Positions 1-11,400 of a stretch of DNA of 28,010 nucleotides are shown here, piece after piece (position 1 is the first letter of the stretch; each line of letters opens with the position of its first letter). The stretch is from contig MU128992.1 in assembly GCA_014904985.1 (NCBI GenBank), positions 201,387 through 229,396 on the forward strand, written 5' to 3'. The position numbers were made by a program, and so were the translations under genes. The notes beneath the pieces are model-generated. The model ran no database searches, was not told the origin of the DNA, and saw nothing but the letters and a program-made list of their open reading frames with translations. Source of the stretch: Hydnum rufescens UP504 (lineage: Eukaryota > Basidiomycota > Agaricomycetes > Cantharellales > Hydnaceae).

Positions 1-235
1 GTCCAACTCATGAGTCGAGGCACTCATGTGGCTCAAACCCATGGGCCTGGGTCAAAGTCATGGGTCTGATGACCTGACTCATGGTTCTGGAGGTCAACCT
101 CATGGGTCTGATGTGGCAGCTCATGGGTCTAGGTGTCAAACCCATGGGTCTAATGCTCTAACTCATGGGTCAGCAGGTCCACCCATGGGTGGGATGCCCC
201 AGCTCATGAGTTTTATTGTCAATACCCTGCCCTGA
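1..235. repeat. Imperfect tandem array of CATG-centred motifs
   Basis: About ten copies of short CATG-centred words (CTCATGGGTCT, ACCCATGGGT, CTCATGAG) recur roughly every 20-25 bases. An apparent reading frame (repeating His-Gly-Ser) is only a by-product of the repeat. The array runs off the left edge of the window and abuts the inverted-repeat element at 268-642, so it may be the subterminal repeat of a larger element. CpG is almost absent. Confidence 0.7.
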
Positions 236-267
236 CCATGCCCAAATCATGATTTGGCACTGTCCCC

Positions 268-642
268 TCATGAGTCAATAGGGGGTTTCATGCAGCCCAA
301 ATTGTTCCCAAATTGTTCCCAAATTGCTCCCAAATTGTGTAGCCAAATGAGATTTGAGAGTTTCACAAAAACTGATTTGAGTGTGATTTGAAAAGCAATT
401 TGGAGCTACCTGAGCCCAAATCACTTTTCAAATCACTCTCAAATCCATTTTGAATTGGAAAGTGAAAATTTGGACACTTTTGAGAAGTGATTTGGAGCTC
501 AGGTAGCTCCAAATCCATTTTCAAATCACTTGCAAGTCAGTTTTTGGGAAACTCTCAAATCTCATTTGACTACAGTATTTGGGTGTTATTTGAGAGCAAT
601 TTGCAGTGTGTGAAACCCCCTAATGTAGTCCCCACTCATGAG
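268..642. mobile_element. Small foldback/MITE-like inverted-repeat element
   Basis: Outer inverted motifs are CTCATGAG followed by TAGGGGGTTTCA at 268-290, mirrored by TGAAACCCCCTA and CTCATGAG at 611-642. Inside them lie imperfect arms of about 100 bases (about 329-430 and 482-583), rich in the word CAAAT and its complement. There is no credible coding sequence. It resembles a non-autonomous foldback element; the family and target duplication were not determined. Confidence 0.55.
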
Positions 643-753
643 TTTGTAATGGGTCAAGGGACCCTTTGGGTCCTCTCCTGTGCAGTAAAAGCCAACCCAA
701 AGGGTCCAAATCTATATGCCTGAGGTGAGACTGGAAGCTACACCCTAGCTTTC

Positions 754-916
754 AGGTTCAGGTTTAAACCTGGGTCCAGACCAGGTTTTGGATTCAGAGG
801 AAGGGCAAAACCTGAACCTGACCAGAAGAAAACCAAATGAAACCTGACCCCAATGGAGCCAGACCTGGGTCTGGTTTACATTTAAACCCAGGTTCTCAAG
901 GTTTAAACCTGAACCT
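754..916. mobile_element. 163-bp MITE-like element with perfect 18-bp terminal inverted repeats
   Basis: AGGTTCAGGTTTAAACCT at 754-771 is exactly the reverse complement of 899-916. The interior holds further inverted words around CCTGGGTC/GACCAGG. It is non-coding and CpG-free. A similar GACCTGGGGTC palindrome recurs at 26462-26495, hinting at a family. No target duplication was identified. Confidence 0.55.
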
Positions 917-1419
917 AGGCATCCATAGGTGAGAGTGTATGAGTAGGAGGGTGCCATCAGTGATAAGATTGTCATGGGAACAAAAGTCTACCAGGTAGCT
1001 CTGAGGGGGGAAGCAAGTGTCAATCTGTTCCTGACAGCTCAATTCCCACCAAATTCTTGCTGGGTGAAACTGCCAAATATATCTTAGGTAATCTGTACAT
1101 GTAAGCTTGTGCCTCCAACAATTCCATCCAATTGGCAATGGAAATGCCTATTAAATGTTCCTGAAACCACCTGCATCTCCTACTTCACAAACTAGTTCTT
1201 GAGATTGCATCCACTCTGTGCCACACTTAAGGAGCTGGAAGTCAATACATGTATTGTTGGGATTTCCCATGATGCAACAGTGAGGGTGCTCCAGGGATGC
1301 ATGGTAAGCAGGTGGACCCAGAGAATAAGCTCATGACTGGGACCCAAAATCCATCCATCTTCAAGTTGAAAGGGGGATGGTGGGGGTGGGAATAGATGAA
1401 CAGGGTACTGGAGGCTGTC

Positions 1420-2956
1420 CATTGCTGGCCAATCCTCACACCTATCCCCACATTCCAGAGTCATATGGTCTTGTCCTGGGAGCCAGATGCAATCTGCTTG
1501 CCATCAGGTGAGAAAGCAATGGACATGATGCCATGATGATGCCCCTCCATTGGCTGGCCAATCCTTACACCTGTCTTCACATTCCAGAGTTGTATGGTCT
1601 TGTCCCAGGACCCAGATGCAATCTGCTTGCCATCAGGTGAGAAAGCAATGGATATGATGCCATGATGATGCCCCTCCATTGGCTGGCCAATCCTCACACC
1701 TGTCTCCACATTCCATAGTCTGGTATGGTCTTGTCCCAGACCAGATGCAATCTGCTTGCCATCAGGTGAGAAAGCAATGGACTGGTGGCATCATGATGCC
1801 CCTCCATTGGCTGGCCAACCCTTACACCTGTCTCCACATTCCAGAGTTGTATGGTCTTGTCCTGGGAGCCAGATGCAATCTGCTTGCCATCAGGTGAGAA
1901 AGCAATGGACCGAATGCCATCATGGTGCCCCTCCATTGGCTGGCAACCCTTACACCAGTCTCCACATTCCAGAGTTGTATGGTCTTGTCCAGGACCCAGA
2001 TGCAATCTGCTTGCCATCAGGTGAGAAAGCAATGGACCGAATGCCATCATGATGCCCCTCCATTGGCTGGCCAATCTTGTTACCTGTCTCCACATTCCAG
2101 AGTTGCATGGTCTTGTCCAAGGACCCAGATGCAATCTGCTTGCCATCAGGTGAGAAAGCAATGGACCGGATGCCATCATGATGCCCCTCCATTGGCTGGC
2201 CAATCCTGACACCTGCCTCCACATTCCAGAGTTGTATGGTCTTGTCCAAGGACCCAGATGCAATCTGCTTGCCATCAGGTGAGAAAGCAATGGACCGAAT
2301 GCCATGATGATGCCCCTCCATTGGCTGGCCAATCCTGACACCTGCCTCCACATTCCATAGTTGTATGGTCTTGTCCCAGGACCCAGAAGCAATCTGCTTG
2401 CCATCAGGTGAGAAAGCAATGGACCAGATGCCATCATGATGCCCCTCCATTGGCTGGCCAATCCTGACACCTGTCTCCACATTCCATAGTTGTATGGTCT
2501 TGTCCCAGGACCCAGATGCAATCTGCTTGCCATCAGGTGAGAAAGCAATGGACTGGATGGCATCATGATGACCCTCCATTGGCTGGCCAATCCTCATACC
2601 TGTCTCCACATTCCAGAGTTGTATGGTCTTGTCATTGGAGCCAGAAGCAATCTGCTTGCCATTGAGAAAGCAATGGACCAAATGCCATCATGGTGCCCCT
2701 CCATTGGCTGGCCAATCCTGACACCTGTCTCCACATTCCAGAGTTGTATGGTCTTGTCCAAGGAGCCAGATGCAATCTGATTGCCATCAGGTGAGAAAGC
2801 AATGGACTGAATGCCATCATGATGTCCCTCCATTGGCTGGCCAATCCTGACACCTGTCTCCACATTCCAGAGTTGTATGGTCTTGTCCCTGGAGCCAGAA
2901 GCAATCTGCTTGCCATCAGGTGAGAAATCAATGGACTCAATAGCATCCTCATGTCC
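1420..2956 (-). repeat. Twelve tandem 129-bp WD40-coding repeats with very high identity
   Basis: The marker CCATTGGCTGG recurs at 2830, 2701, 2576, 2447, 2318, 2189, 2060, 1933, 1804, 1676, 1547 and (variant) 1419. Spacing is 129 bases except 125, 127, 128 and 128 where indels occur. Each unit encodes 43 residues, a WD40 blade with core [15 protein letters not shown] and [12 protein letters not shown]. Near-identity between units is typical of the high-internal-conservation WD40 arrays of fungal NLRs. Confidence 0.9.
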
Positions 2957-5564
2957 TTCTAAGATCAGCACAATCTGTGGCCAGTGCTGAAGTTGCCCCT
3001 GAGCAAGTTTTGCAACCCCTGGAAATTGACCTTGCCACCTCTGATATAAGAGGGATGACACAGGAGCAAATGTGAGACCAGAGAGTTAGATGTGAGGCAT
3101 ACTGGTCATGATGGCACTTGAGAACATAGAGAGGAATTGCATGGCATCATGTTGCAATTCAACAAGGTCTGGAGCCATCTGGGGAACACATGTTGAGAAT
3201 TAGCCTGCAGCTTCAGCAAGTACTTAAATTGGAGCCATGCTTACATGAGAAGTACTAAGAGAGGCTAATGCAGTTTGAGGGGAACTCTGCATAAGGCTCA
3301 TCACTTCCAACCAGGCTAGGAAATCCTTGCAAAAGAATGACTCCAAGTGGTTATGAGTGACCTTGCTGCTAGGTGTTGCAGACACATGGAAACCCCAGAA
3401 TCGCGAAGCATAATATAAATGACAAGGGATGTGTTTTTTCAGGAGACCCTTAATGTTGGGGATGTCAACATTGCGAAGGAACGACGTCGGAATTTGACAG
3501 ATATTGAATCTTAAGGTCTGGTCCATCACGCGGAAGCACGCCAGAGCCATGTGCTGATTTGCTTCGTCGATGTCGATGTAGAAATCGTTATTATGCACCG
3601 GGTCACACAAGAAGTCGCGATAGGACGAGTGGAGAGGCACAATCGGCTCGTCGTCACCGTGCGCAGCGCTAAGGAGTGACGCGAGTTGCTTCACAATTCC
3701 TCGTTGTATTTCCATGTCATCGTCATCTGGATTGAGGATAGAGTTGGGTGGAAGGAGGTGTACGAGAGTATGGAATGATAAAGGCTCCTGAGCACATAGG
3801 ATTCGGCCTAGGAGTGACTTGACTCGTTTTACCGCTATCTCATTGGATGGATTGCAGTGCTCTTTCATGACGGTGCTATAGAGCCCATACAGCCCTTTAT
3901 CAGCTTGCAGCACTTTCCCAATCTGATCCCGTGGGTCGACGCCAGCATAACGACTGCAAATGAAGCGACAGGCGGTAGCAGCCCACTGAAAAGAAGTTTC
4001 AGCCTTCCGAATGAGCGCATCGAGCTGCTTCTGGTACTTCTCCGCACGTAATTCATTCACGTCACGGAGTTCATTGTGTATATACTTCGCAATATCGCGC
4101 AAGGTCTGATGGGTCGGGATGTTGTCCACCAGCATGATGTCGACCCCAGGTGGCAGCGGAGACTGGAACGCATCTTGGATATCGCGTTCATATCTCGAAG
4201 TGACTACGACTCGAAGACCCGGAGGGAGCTCTGACGCTCGCTTTGTTAGAATAGAGAGTGCGTCGGCACGAGCCTCAACGTCCCCAGATTCGTCAAATGC
4301 ATCAATGAAGACAACGGTCTCCCCCACGGCCTTATCATCCTCGAATGATCCAACGATAAAGTGTTCAAACTGCAATGTGCAGTCAAGCGTTCTTCGTATC
4401 GCGGTGTTGTTCTGCACAGCATCGACAAGGCGCTGTTTCCGGGAGTTATCGAGGTCGGCGAGATCTTGAGCGATCGTACTGAACAGGTTCGTCAGGTTTG
4501 CGAGGGGTTTATTTTTGTCGAAGCCGTAGTACGACCCCATGCGTTTAAGGTTGGAAACACGTTTCGCGCATGAGCGAAGGATCGACGATTTCCCTGCACC
4601 CGCCAGGCCACACAACCAAAGGATACGAGACGATTCCTTAGAGCTCAATGGAATTGAGCCGCTCGAATCAACCGCCGGCGTATCCGCTCCAAGAGCCCAA
4701 TGCACAACGGCGTCGATGATCTCGGTACGTGTGCCTGGTAGGCACGCTTTATCCAGAGGGTGATGGGCCTCGGCGCATATTTTATTTCGCTGAGCACTTG
4801 AAGATCCCCTGTGGACCCATCTTAGAGTGCAGATTTTGACCGAAGACATACAAGAAGCACTTACGGACTTCGGTCACGACGTCTAAGACGCGATGCGTAA
4901 TCACGGAGCACTGTATATTTGCATGATCAATCAGATTACGTCGGAGAGCCTCAAAGGTCCCCTTGTATTTATCGATCTGTGCGTCCACAAGAGAAACCGT
5001 GTACTTCACAGTGCGTTTGACTGCGGCCCACACAGATTAGTCTTGAAGTATGTAGAACATGCAGGATCCCACATACCGAAGGACTTGTCCCTACAGTAGT
5101 CCCGAATGAAATTGGCGCACTCCATCACTTGGTGCAGTATTTGGTTGATGATGTCTTGATCTCTTTTCGACCGTTTCTTCAACTCCCTGCCTTCTTCGGC
5201 AAAGGAACAGCTATCCGCCATAGTCTGCACTAAATCCATCACTTTCGCATCTCGGTCGCTCTGGACGGCAGAGATCTAATGAAACACTAGTCAGAGCATA
5301 CACACACAAAACTTGAATCTTGTCGTACCTTATATGCTGCTGAGACGACACCCCATGCTAACTTGATCCAGGGGTGAACCTGTTTTGTAAATAGTTCTTA
5401 GTGGTCGCAGAGCCCAGGTAATTCAGAATGAAACGTGCCTCGGCGATCGCATCCGCAACTTTCACAAGTGCACTGAGGCGACTCAGCAAGAGCTGCCAGG
5501 CATTGAACTGGGCTGTGATTTCTGTTGTAAGCGGGGAAATCGCTTGAATGGCGTCGTTGACAGC

Positions 5565-5770
5565 CGGTAGTCCAGGACCTAGCTGCTCGGCAGCCTTGCT
5601 GGCGTTCTGGACAGACTCAACAGTGGATACGAGATCGTTGACAGTCGGTAGTTCGGGACCTAACTGCTTGGCAGCCTGGCTGGCATTCTGAACAGCCTCG
5701 CCAGTGGATACGAGAGCGTTGAGGGCCGGTAGTCCAGGGCCTAGCTGCTCGGCAGCCTCACCAGTGGATA
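5565..5770 (-). repeat. Three tandem 81-bp (27-residue) repeats in the NLR N-terminal region
   Basis: CGGTAGT starts at 5565, 5646 and 5727, exactly 81 bases apart. Each unit encodes the motif QLGPGLPAVND followed by VSTxExVQNASxAAE. The repeats are in frame, CpG-rich and intact, unlike the WD40 array of the same gene. The alternating hydrophobic pattern suggests short helices. Confidence 0.8.
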
Positions 5771-6365
5771 CGAAAGAGGATGCCACACATATTGTCAAGT
5801 CTCCGAATTTGTCGTTCGCGTCATCTTTCAAATCGAGGTGTATCTCTGCAGGGATAAAGACTGTGCGTGAGCGCGGCCCTCTCTTCACACAAATATGAGC
5901 TGGTTCACCTTTATCTCCTGTGGAGGAGAGATCCAAACTACATGATGCGACGATCTGCCCCGAACGTCCAAAACGGTGCATGTGCAACTCTATAGCGACT
6001 CTGCCTTTGATAGGTGTCAGATTCACCGTGCTGTCAGGAGAATGTGAATGAAGGGTGACGAGGCATGAGTGCGTGAAGGAGACCTACAACTTATCCCCGA
6101 AGGGATCCTTCCATATGACAGTATCTTGTTTTGCCTCGATGTACTCCGACTTTGGCGAACGAAGTCCAGTGACGGTATCGGGAAGCTCAATGGTGAAGTG
6201 AAGGCGATATCGTTTCGACGGACGTAGAAGATGGCTTTTGCATTTGGCATCTGTCGCAAGGGCCAAACAGGTTTGTTAGATGTGAATTGCTGGACTGTAA
6301 GTAGACGGCATACCTGAAATATACACTCTGCGCACGTCCGCTGAGTTTGGTGGGTTGGATGCCAT

Positions 6366-8080
6366 GATGTGCGAGAGAGTGCTGTAACTGATGGATTGCG
6401 TAGACGATTAAAGATGATAGGCGCCAGCGTGATCGACTAGGACCACGTGGGGAGGAGGCGGAGATCAATTTGGGACCACGAGGCAAGCTTGTTGAGAAGC
6501 TCCCAGTGCTTCAAGTACCCATCAAAAATCGGCAGTTATTATGTACTGCACTTCAGAAATTAGCGAGTGGCACCAGTGTCGACTAGTCCAAAAATCCCAA
6601 AGACCCGTTTTGGGAGCCGTCAGTCCCATGCTCGATGAGGTGGACTATCGATATTCATTATTAGGAAAACTGCTGACGTAATGACAGGGTACCAATCGTG
6701 GACAAGCTCGGTCAGTCATTTTACTCTAGTCAATCTCAACAGGGATCAACGTTTGTTACGGGTTTTTGCGCCAATTTTCAAACCTGTTCCGTTGGCACTT
6801 GGGTACTGGAGAAACGGGGAACTCTCTGTGGCCAGTCTTGCTTGGGGACTCTAACCCCGTGGGTCTATTGCTCCCGCCCCTTTACATGAGCTCCTGGATT
6901 CATTATCGGTACCGTACCTACTACCTCCGCCAATGTCCCCTCGGACTGGGGTCCCACGCGGAATAATTGGACCCGGGTCCACTGTATGGTGGACCCGACC
7001 CGTACTGAGGGTACTGCTCGGAGACCACGGCCTGTTCTCGCAGTCGGGAGGGTGTGGATGGGACCGTGTCAGAAGAAGAGGATAGTGTGGAAAGCGTCCT
7101 GGTATGAGTGATAAGTTGGGTGTTCCTGAGTCCCTCGCTCGAACCTCCTGCTTCAATTGTTTTTGTGCTCGGCAGCCCATTTCATCTGTTTTTTTTTAAA
7201 TCCCTGCGGTATGAAGGGCAACGTTGTTCTCCCACAATATTCCGTATGACATGCCACTGCCGCATCTGACGACGTCCGGTCATGCGATTGGTGGTGTGCT
7301 CTATGCAAAGCATACGATGGTCAAGCGGCATGTCGATCACACGGCGTGGAAAATGACAACTATCCAACAGAAGTGTGAACTCGCGTGGCATCACGCGGTT
7401 GTCCGGTCGTCCCAGGATCGATATGGGCACGTAAACTTGCTCTGAAAAATCATGTATCTGTCACAGAATCCTGAATCTGGGACTTGTTTGGGCGAGTGGG
7501 TGGCAGACTTCAGTTGTCACCACATTATACCTATCTACGCGTATTCGGTAGTGTCATCTCGATTAGCGAAACATACATATCATTTGCTTTGTTTGTGCCT
7601 GTGTCCTTCAGCCAAGTGTATTCAATGAATGTCGAACTCGGCATGGCACGCATGCTTCTATGATCTCCAAACTGATCTCCGAATATATATCAGGTCCACC
7701 ACCCTCTGCCAACAGCAGCCGCCCAAATCAACCGCCCAATCATGCCGCACACCTTGGTTCGTGTCATCTCCATCCACTCTGAAATCTGTTCAAGGTGACA
7801 CCCGATCTAATTAGGGGTATCATGGTCCATTCAGGCATCTGGTTATTTGGAACGTCGCCGAGGCCCGAGGATCTCACCCCTGTCGACACCCAGTCCGTAT
7901 AAAGTGCCATGGCTCGGCAGGACCCCTGCGAGCTCTGTTATATTCCAGATCCAGCGGCGGTCAAAAGGACCCTGACTTTGGTACACTTTTGGGCAAAATA
8001 CGGGGTCAACTCCGGGAAAATGGTGAAACCTTCCGATTCCATTTTGGGCGATCGGAAATCTGGGTTTCACACCGACGCAA
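6366..8080. other. Intergenic region without a supported gene
   Basis: This lies between the divergently oriented NLR gene and copper ATPase. Only short frames without recognisable domains are present. Small features seen: an inverted repeat CGGGTCCAC/GTGGACCCG around 6973-6998 and a T9 tract near 7190. A + strand frame at 7224-7445 has a weak resemblance to a retroelement RNase H segment but is not supported. The region is CpG-normal, so it is not obviously methylated repeat DNA. Confidence 0.5.
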
Positions 8081-8140
8081 TATAAAAAACTGGCATTCAG
8101 TATAAAAACAGCGATTCGGTATAAAAACTGGCCATTTGAC
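8081..8140. repeat. Three imperfect ~20-bp repeats starting TATAAAAA
   Basis: TATAAAAAACTGGCATTCAG at 8081-8100 is followed by TATAAAAACAGCGATTCGG at 8101-8119 and TATAAAAACTGGCCATTTG from 8120. They lie about 310-370 bases upstream of the copper ATPase start. A TATA-like or regulatory role is possible but unproven. Confidence 0.55.
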
Positions 8141-8450
8141 CTGTAAAAGTCGGCATTCAGCCATTAGAAGTTGAAGATACTTTTCGACGGATTAGGTCAT
8201 ACTAATTGAGCAGAATTGAGCAAGCCTCGAATTAACGTCTTCTTATTTCCGTGATCCATTTCCACCTGCAGCTAGCGAGACCCACCAGAAATAACCACTC
8301 CTCGACTGGGTAGGAGTCTGCCTTCTTCCCAGCTTACGAAGCATGAGGGATTTCTTGGACACCCACGTGGATCACACCCACCCTATATGAGCTTGCCCAA
8401 TGTCTCCCATGTCTCCCTAGATCGAGTCTCTTACGCGTGTTCGCAACGAC

Positions 8451-11400
8451 ATGGAAACCCTCGTCGGTACGACCTCTCCCTCTTTCCACATTGACCACCA
8501 ACCTGACGAGCTTCATAATAGTACCCTCTATTCATTGTTCTTCCTGCGAGGCGTACATTCGCTCCGTGTTATCGTCTCTTCCTATTCGGAACCTCAGCGT
8601 GGACCTCATCCACCACACACTTTCCTACACGCTTCCAAATGGAGCCGGTCCCGCAACTGGAGAATCGGTTCTCCATTCTGTTCGGAGATTGCTAAGCGAC
8701 GGCGGATACGACGTTGAGAGCCCCAAGCCTCTCAAGCAACCGTTCTTTCAACGCGTTAAGCATGTCTTCCTCGACAGTGAACGTCGACACCACCAGCGCC
8801 ATCTTCGACACTGCTCTGCGTGTCAGACTGAAGCTGCTAGTGACCCATCCATCGCCGACAAAAAGGAGGGCCCTTCCACTCTTGAGGTTCGTATCCATGA
8901 TCCATCCAAGGCCAAACTCCAGCAGACTAGATTATCCATCGAGGGCATGACCTGCAGGTAATGTCGCTTTTTCATTCAAGGCATGTCTCCTCTCTGGTCG
9001 GTGCATCTTACGACCCACATCCACAGCTCGTGCCGTGGGGCCATTACCCGTTCAGTCTTGCCACAGCCAGGCGTATCCACAGTCGATGTCAATCTCGTCC
9101 TAAACTCTGCGGTCGTTGTCCATGACCCAGACGTGCTGTCCATAGAGTCTCTGATCAGCGGGATCGAGGACCTCGGTTATGGCGCCACTCTCGTCGACTT
9201 TCACCTACTAAGCAAGCAAGTCTTGCGTCGCACGACCTTTGGCCTCGTAGGCATGACCTCTAGGTAAGTAGTATCGCCAGATCAATGTATCTTCCTCCCC
9301 TGATATCCTCCTAGTGCCTGCTCCGGTTCCATCGAGGCTGGAGTCAAAGCCCTGCCCTCCGTCACGTCCGTTTCTGTTTCGCTTCTCGGCAACTCGATGG
9401 AAGTGAAATATGACCCTTCCGTTACTTCTCTCGAAACTATCATCGAGACGGTTTCTGATTTGGGATACGAAGCTCTTCAGTGGGAGACATCCGATGCAGA
9501 AGTTTCAGCAGTCAAAGCGACGAACGAAAGAGTTATTCAAATTACCATTGACGGCATGCTCGGGTACGTGCATGTGATTTCCAAAAAAGGTAACTCACGA
9601 ATACTCACCCGGTCCTATATAGTGATTCCTCGACAAAAGTTAATGCTCGACTTGAGTCATTAAGTGTTATTTCGTTCACACCCGTCACTGTCGCTAATCC
9701 TCGCAGCACGATCAAATACACCGCATCGGAGTCTCTAAGCATCCGCACCATCCTCGATTTCCCACCACCACTCAAGGCCACTCTATATTCCCCACCTTCA
9801 ATCATCACCCGCTCGCGTGACGTCCAGGAGCGCGAGACATGGCGGGTCATCAAGCTTTTCTTTATTAGCTTTCTGATCGCGATTCCCGCCCTAGTGATCG
9901 GTGTAGTGGGGATGAGTTTATTGCCTGAACATAATGCATTTAGACAGTGGTCCGAGACACCCATATGGGGTGGCGCCATGAGAAGCGTGATAGCGCTCTG
10001 GATATTAGCTACCTTGGTTCAATCCGTTGTTGGAAAGTGTGTTTCTTCAGTCCCTTTGTACTCACCATGGCCATGGTTTCACAGCCTCTTGCTTACTCTT
10101 CTCCGACGGGACAGGCACTTCTATGAGCGCGCTTGGAAGAGCGCGATCGGTTCCTCCAAGGGTCGCTGGCATTGGTCCCGACTAATTCATTTTGGCAATA
10201 TGGATCTCTTGGTGGCCCTGTCTACCTCCGTGGCCTATCTTGCGAGTGTAGGTATGATGGCACAAGATGTTCATCGTGGCGCGGCTGCCGTAATGGAATT
10301 TGGCGGATCCGGGACGTACTTTGATTCGTGTGTCTTCCTGATGTTTTTCATCTTGATGGGCCGTGTGCTCGAGGGACGAGCCAAAGTCAAGGTTTGAAAG
10401 TCCTCCATAGTTCATTATCGCTCAGAATTTAACGGGCTTAAACACTTTAGACTGGTGATGCTATCGCTTTGTTGGGCAGCATGAAACCCGAGACTGCCCT
10501 TCTCGTCTCGTCCGAACAACAGCCAGAGAAATTTCGCCTGGGAAGTGATGGTTTTCCCGAGGGATATAGTACAACCTTGATCCCGGTGGACTACATCGAG
10601 ATTGGCGATTACCTCCTCATCCAACCTGGCGCAGTTCCCCCTGCGGACGGTACCATAATCTCAGGCTCGACAACATTCGATGAGTCGTCCCTCACGGGCG
10701 AGTTCCTCCCTGTTTCAAAGACGATCGATCGATGCGGTCATGACAGGAACCACGAACCTCACGACTCCCATCGTCATCCGAGTGATCAACATAGGTGACG
10801 AGACGATGCTCCAGAAGATCGTCCGTGCCGTTGCGGAAAGCCAGAGTCGCAAGGCGCCCATCGAGCGTTTGGCGGATTCGATTACAGCCGTCTTCGTTCC
10901 CGCTATCGTATGGCTCTCTCTTGTTGTGCTCATCATCTGGCTCTCCGTGACACTTTCCCACGCTATTCCCGACTCTTTTCTCCCCCCAAATCGTACATCG
11001 AATGGAGATCGCGTATTCTTTGCGTTCGAGTTCGCCATCTCGTGTCTGGTCATCGCGTGCCCATGTGGAATTGCTCTTGCCGCGCCTACTGCGCAGGCAG
11101 TCGGATCCGGCATGGCTGCCAAGGCGGGAATACTTGCTCAAGGCGGTGGGGAGGCCTTTCAGATGGCTGCAGGCGTCGATACCGTCGTATTCGACAAAAC
11201 GGGGACCCTTACACTCGGTGAAGCCGTTGTTGCCGGAGTGCAGGCCGCCAAAGGGGTTGATGACTGGGTTTTCCATGCGACGCGCCTGATGGAAGAAGGC
11301 TCGAGTCATCCACTAGCGATAGCGATTGCAAAATACTGTGCCGATTCCTACGGCACGACCTCTGCTGCCGTTCGGCTGCTGCAAAGTGAAGAGGTGTCTG

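Larger units (their letters stand above)
1180..6365 (-). pseudogene. NACHT-WD40 (NWD/NLR-like STAND) gene, decayed at its 3' end
   Basis: Multi-exon gene read right to left. Proposed exons: 6365-6314 (starts MASNPPNSADVRRVYIS), 6250-6088, 6030-5439, 5379-5329, 5275-5077, 5020-about 4869, about 4789-3245, and 3178 to about 1180. The fifth-to-last junctions keep frame; the 4869/4789 junction is the least certain. The N-terminus resembles the C2-like plus helical segment of agaricomycete NLRs, with three 27-residue repeats. The NACHT domain shows Walker A GLAGAGKSS, Walker B VVFIDAFDE and TSRYERD. The last exon encodes a linker, 12 WD40 repeats and a remnant tail (DGWILGPSHELILW, then GTEW in another frame). 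Lesions seen: TAA at 3086-3088 where relatives have Tyr (context PHI-stop-LSGL), a 4-base loss near 2660, single-base losses near 1940, 1990 and 1780, and TGA at 1461-1463. Proteins of this class are cytoplasmic signalling NTPases implicated in non-self recognition. An assembly error in the repeats could explain some indels but not both stops. Confidence 0.85.

Noticed and set aside
26..235. His-Gly-Ser repeat protein
   Set aside because: It is a by-product of the CATGGGTC repeat, with no promoter, domain or codon signal.
1694..2590. A 298-residue minus-strand frame beginning MASQWRVIMM
   Set aside because: It is mostly the WD40 repeat read out of frame ([13 protein letters not shown]), though parts of it pick up true frame after indels. 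Not a separate gene.
7224..7445. Retroelement RNase H fragment on the plus strand
   Set aside because: Only SGHAIGGVLYAK is reminiscent. The catalytic residues and the following motifs are missing.
10722..10733. Programmed frameshift or tiny intron at the CGAT repeat
   Set aside because: There is no slippery heptamer and no GT-AG pair; a simple 4-base duplication fits better.
10692..11309. 205-residue minus-strand frame opposite the copper ATPase
   Set aside because: It is antisense to well-conserved P-type ATPase motifs; its openness is explained by codon bias on the other strand.
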